From Nocardiopsis sp. CNR-923 (lineage in GTDB: Bacteria; Actinomycetota; Actinomycetes; Streptosporangiales; Streptosporangiaceae): a DNA stretch of 64,000 nt. Under the pieces are notes generated by a model. The model did not search any database, was not told the DNA's origin, and worked only from the letters and a program-made list of their open reading frames with translations. Location: assembly GCF_001942255.1 (NCBI RefSeq), contig NZ_MKKC01000087.1:124001-188000 (forward strand). Reading direction: 5' to 3'. Shown here in pieces: positions 62,003 through 64,000 of the stretch. Numbering within the stretch: the first letter of the stretch is position 1; each line of letters opens with the position of its first letter. The position numbers and the translations under genes were made by a program.

Positions 62003-62467
62003 ATGCGCCTTTCAGCCCGGGTCGACTACGCGCTACGCGCGGCCGCAGAACTCGCTGTCGCCAGTGAGGGGCCGGTGACGGCCGAGCAGCTCGCACGCGC
62101 CCAGGACATCCCCGGAAAATTCTTGGAGAACATCCTCACCCAGCTGCGCCGCGCGGGTCTGGTCCGCAGCCAGCGGGGACCGGTCGGAGGCTACTGGCTC
62201 GCCCGCCCGGCCGAGGAGATCTCCCTCGCCGACATCATCCGCGCCGTGGACGGCCCCCTGGCCAACGTGCGCGGGGAGCGCCCGGAGCACGTCGACTACG
62301 ACGGCGCCGCACGCAGCCTGCAGCAGGTGTGGATCGCCCTGCGCGCCAGCGAGCGCGCCATCCTGGAGGGCGTCAACCTCCGGCACCTGGTGACCAACGA
62401 GCTGCCCGAGAGCGTGCGCGCCCTGGCCGAGGACCCCGACGCCTGGGTGAACCACACCCACCCCTGA
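62003..62467 (+). CDS. Rrf2-family transcriptional regulator without cysteines
   Basis: A 154-residue Rrf2 regulator. The winged helix is MRLSARVDYALRAAAELAVA, IPGKFLENILTQLRRAGLVR, SQRGPVGGYWLARPAEEISL, with the dimer helix ending ALAEDPDAWV. It contains no cysteine, so it cannot hold the Fe-S cluster of IscR, NsrR or RsrR; the CymR type is the closest known cysteine-poor model, which responds to a protein partner or metabolite. Intact, ATG start at 62003. A strong hairpin follows. Confidence 0.88.
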   Translation: MRLSARVDYALRAAAELAVASEGPVTAEQLARAQDIPGKFLENILTQLRRAGLVRSQRGPVGGYWLARPAEEISLADIIRAVDGPLANVRGERPEHVDYDGAARSLQQVWIALRASERAILEGVNLRHLVTNELPESVRALAEDPDAWVNHTHP

Positions 62468-62481
62468 ACCCCCGGCACCGC

Positions 62482-62540
62482 CCGTGACCGCGTGAAGGAG
62501 CCGACCACCCGAGGGTGGTCGCTCCTTCACGCGGTCACGG
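62482..62540. terminator. long hairpin between Rrf2 gene and clgR
   Basis: The left arm from 62482 pairs with the right arm ending at 62540 over 20 bp, then one bulged C, then eight more pairs closing on loop gag. It lies between convergent genes and can end both. Confidence 0.85.
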
Positions 62541-62565
62541 TGTCGAACGGATGGACCCGAGGGGG

Positions 62566-62922
62566 TCAGACCCCCACCATGTCGGCGACGTGGGAAACGC
62601 GATCCGGCACCGGTTCGATGCCGAGTTCCTGGGCGGGGACGGGGTCGGTCGGGACCGCGTCCCCCAGGAGCGCGGCCTCCTGGAGCTCCGCGAGGGCGAG
62701 CTGGTCGGAGACCTCGCGCAGGACCTGAGAAAGCGGGACACCGAGTGCCCCGCAGATCGAGGAGAGCAGTTCGGAAGAGGCTTCCTTCTGCCCCCGTTCG
62801 ACCTCCGACAGGTAACCTAGGGACACACGAGCATCGGCCGACACCTCGCGGAGAGTGCGGCCCTGGCGCTGTCGCAGCCGCCTGAGCACGTCACCAAGTA
62901 GGTGACGAAGCAGGACCATCAT
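62566..62922 (-). CDS. clgR: ClgR-like XRE-family regulator of Clp proteases
   Basis: A 118-residue protein with one helix-turn-helix: [58 protein letters not shown]. The sequence and the pgsA-cinA-clgR order match ClgR, an activator of clp protease and chaperone genes in actinobacteria. The C-terminal end [11 protein letters not shown] is hydrophobic, fitting regulated proteolysis known for ClgR. Two adjacent ATG codons (62922, 62919) follow GGGAGGGAG. It is intact. Confidence 0.9.
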   Translation of the reverse strand: MMVLLRHLLGDVLRRLRQRQGRTLREVSADARVSLGYLSEVERGQKEASSELLSSICGALGVPLSQVLREVSDQLALAELQEAALLGDAVPTDPVPAQELGIEPVPDRVSHVADMVGV

Positions 62923-63079
62923 TCGCGCTCCCTCCCACCGGTAGCGACCTTCATATACAACACCGTACCTGCCCCACGCCCGATTCGGGCACCTCTTGCC
63001 ATGCTGTTCGCTGGAGGGGGAACGGCCTCGTCACATGGTTTTGTTCCCTCGGAGCGGAGGACCGGAGCCGACCGCGGGG

Positions 63080-63615
63080 TCAGTTCCGGGAGTCTCCCGC
63101 TCCCCTTCCGCGGACGACCGAGTCCAGGAGCGCCAGGGCGCCCCGGACCGTGTGGTAGCGGATACCCGAACGATCCCCGGTGAAACGGAACTCCCTGACC
63201 TCGCAGGTCCCCGCGGGTGCGGCGACGGCCGCGAAGACGGTGCCGACGGGCCTGCCTTCCTGGGGGTCGGGTCCGGCGACGCCGGTCACCGCGACCCCGT
63301 AGTCGGCGCCCAGCAGGCGCCGGACGCCGCGGGCCATGTGGGCGGCCACGTCGGGGTGGACGGCGCCGTGGGCGGCCAGCAGATCCCCGGGGACGCCCAG
63401 CAGGCCGGCCTTGGTGTCGGTGGCGTAGGTCACGACACCGCCCCGGTAGGTGGTGGAGGCGCCGGGGACCGAGGTCAGGTGGGCGCCGACGAGCCCCCCG
63501 GTGAGGGACTCCGCGGTGGCGCAGGTGGCGTCGCGTCCAGCAGGGCCCGGTGGACCGCCTCGGCCGCGGCGCGCGCGTCCCCGCCGGGTACCGGGGTCGG
63601 GTCCGCCGCGCTCAC
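63080..63615 (-). CDS. cinA: CinA C-terminal domain protein (PncC-type nicotinamide-nucleotide amidase), one frame break
   Basis: A stand-alone CinA C-terminal domain, which in characterised members deamidates nicotinamide mononucleotide. Landmarks are CATAESLTGGLVGAHLTSVP, GASTTYRGGVVTYATDTKAG, VAVTGVAGPD and GTVFAAVAAP. The frame breaks near 63532; one added G restores ALLDADATCATAESLTGG, and the whole gene is 178 residues. The GTG start at 63615 overlaps the pgsA stop (GTGA). The N-terminal molybdopterin-like domain of full CinA is absent. Confidence 0.9.
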
Positions 63616-64000
63616 CGGGGGCTCTGGCCCTTGGCGCGGATGAGGCGGACGGCGTCGACCACGTAGGCGATCCCGGTCCAGAGGGTGACCGCCAGGGCCG
63701 CGCCCATCACGACGTGGGCGGCCCAGTTGAACACCGCCCCGAACGGCAGCAGCGCCGCCGGGAACAGGTAGAGGCTGATCGCCACGATCTGGAGGACGGT
63801 CTTGAGCTTGCCGCCCTTGCTGGCGGGCATGACGCCGTAGCGCAGGACGGCGAAGCGCAGCGCGGTGATGCCCCACTCGCGCACGAGGATGGCGATCGTC
63901 ACCCACCACCACAGCTCGCCCTGGAACGAGAGCACGACCAGCGCCGCCCCGGTGAGGGCCTTGTCTGCGATCGGGTCGGCGATCTTGCCGAAGTCGGTGA
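63612..64000 (-). CDS. pgsA: CDP-diacylglycerol-glycerol-3-phosphate 3-phosphatidyltransferase, N-terminus cut by window edge
   Basis: Membrane enzyme of phospholipid synthesis. The window holds the last 129 codons. The segment TDFGKIADPIADKALTGAAL carries the second half of the CDP-alcohol phosphotransferase motif (DP..DK), followed by membrane helices (WWWVTIAILVREWGITALRF, AALLPFGAVFNWAAHVVMGA) and the stretch VMPASKGGKLKTVLQI typical of PgsA. The stop at 63612 overlaps the cinA start. Confidence 0.92.
   Translation of the reverse strand, partial: TDFGKIADPIADKALTGAALVVLSFQGELWWWVTIAILVREWGITALRFAVLRYGVMPASKGGKLKTVLQIVAISLYLFPAALLPFGAVFNWAAHVVMGAALAVTLWTGIAYVVDAVRLIRAKGQSPR

Overview
The window is about 64 kb of very GC-rich DNA (roughly 70% or more) from an actinobacterium. 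Gene content and order (hrcA-dnaJ-rsmE-phoH-ybeY-corC-era; recX-recA-DUF3046-lhr; pgsA-cinA-clgR; LexA box and CIRCE of actinobacterial/Gram-positive type; frequent GTG/TTG starts) fit Actinomycetes. I infer a Streptosporangiales/Nocardiopsaceae-like organism; the exact genus cannot be fixed from the sequence alone.

Layout. 0-5.9 kb (minus): era, a degenerate cytidine-deaminase-like protein, a DUF21/CBS membrane protein, ybeY, phoH (carrying an intein) and a HIT protein. 6.2-7.5 kb (plus): an ECF sigma factor overlapping an acidic single-span membrane protein. 7.7-10.5 kb (minus): rsmE, dnaJ and hrcA behind a CIRCE operator. 10.8-13.3 kb (plus): DUF3097 and two DUF4870 membrane proteins. 13.3-21.5 kb: hemW, then a maltose/alpha-glucoside locus (LacI regulator, GH13 alpha-glucosidase, malE-F-G) with no ABC ATPase gene. 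21.5-29.8 kb: lepA, an unrecognised exported protein, rpsT, comEA, comEC, holA. 29.9-33.0 kb (minus): an imidazolonepropionase-like amidohydrolase and hflX. 33.4-37.8 kb (plus): a glyoxylate/glycolate cluster (aceB, glcD, glcE). 37.9-43.7 kb: dapF, miaA, a TetR-P450 pair and miaB. 43.8-48.5 kb (minus): a TAXI-TRAP transporter operon. 48.8-51.0 kb: an S9 peptidase. 51.3-54.5 kb (minus): recX, recA (carrying a second intein) and DUF3046. 54.6-59.7 kb (plus): an Lhr-type helicase and a GNAT protein. 59.8-62.5 kb: a ROK regulator facing a truncated sugar-binding protein, then an Rrf2 regulator. 62.6-64.0 kb (minus): clgR, cinA and the 3' part of pgsA.

Two observations dominate. First, two inteins of different mechanistic class lie in one window: a WCT-signature (class 3) intein in PhoH just before the Walker B strand, and a class 1 intein in RecA at the [11 protein letters not shown] site whose base composition is clearly poorer in GC than its host gene. 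Second, about 30 single-base frame disruptions break about 20 genes, most of them housekeeping. Nearly all are repaired by adding back one G or C in a short run, so they look like sequence errors rather than decay. I give each gene its full reconstructed span and state where the break lies.

Regulatory sites with good support are the hrcA CIRCE element, the recA LexA box plus a PafBC-type promoter motif, a LacI-type operator pair at the mal locus, a 39-bp palindrome placed at the start site of the TetR-P450 transcript, and a 15-bp palindrome covering the aceB ribosome binding site.
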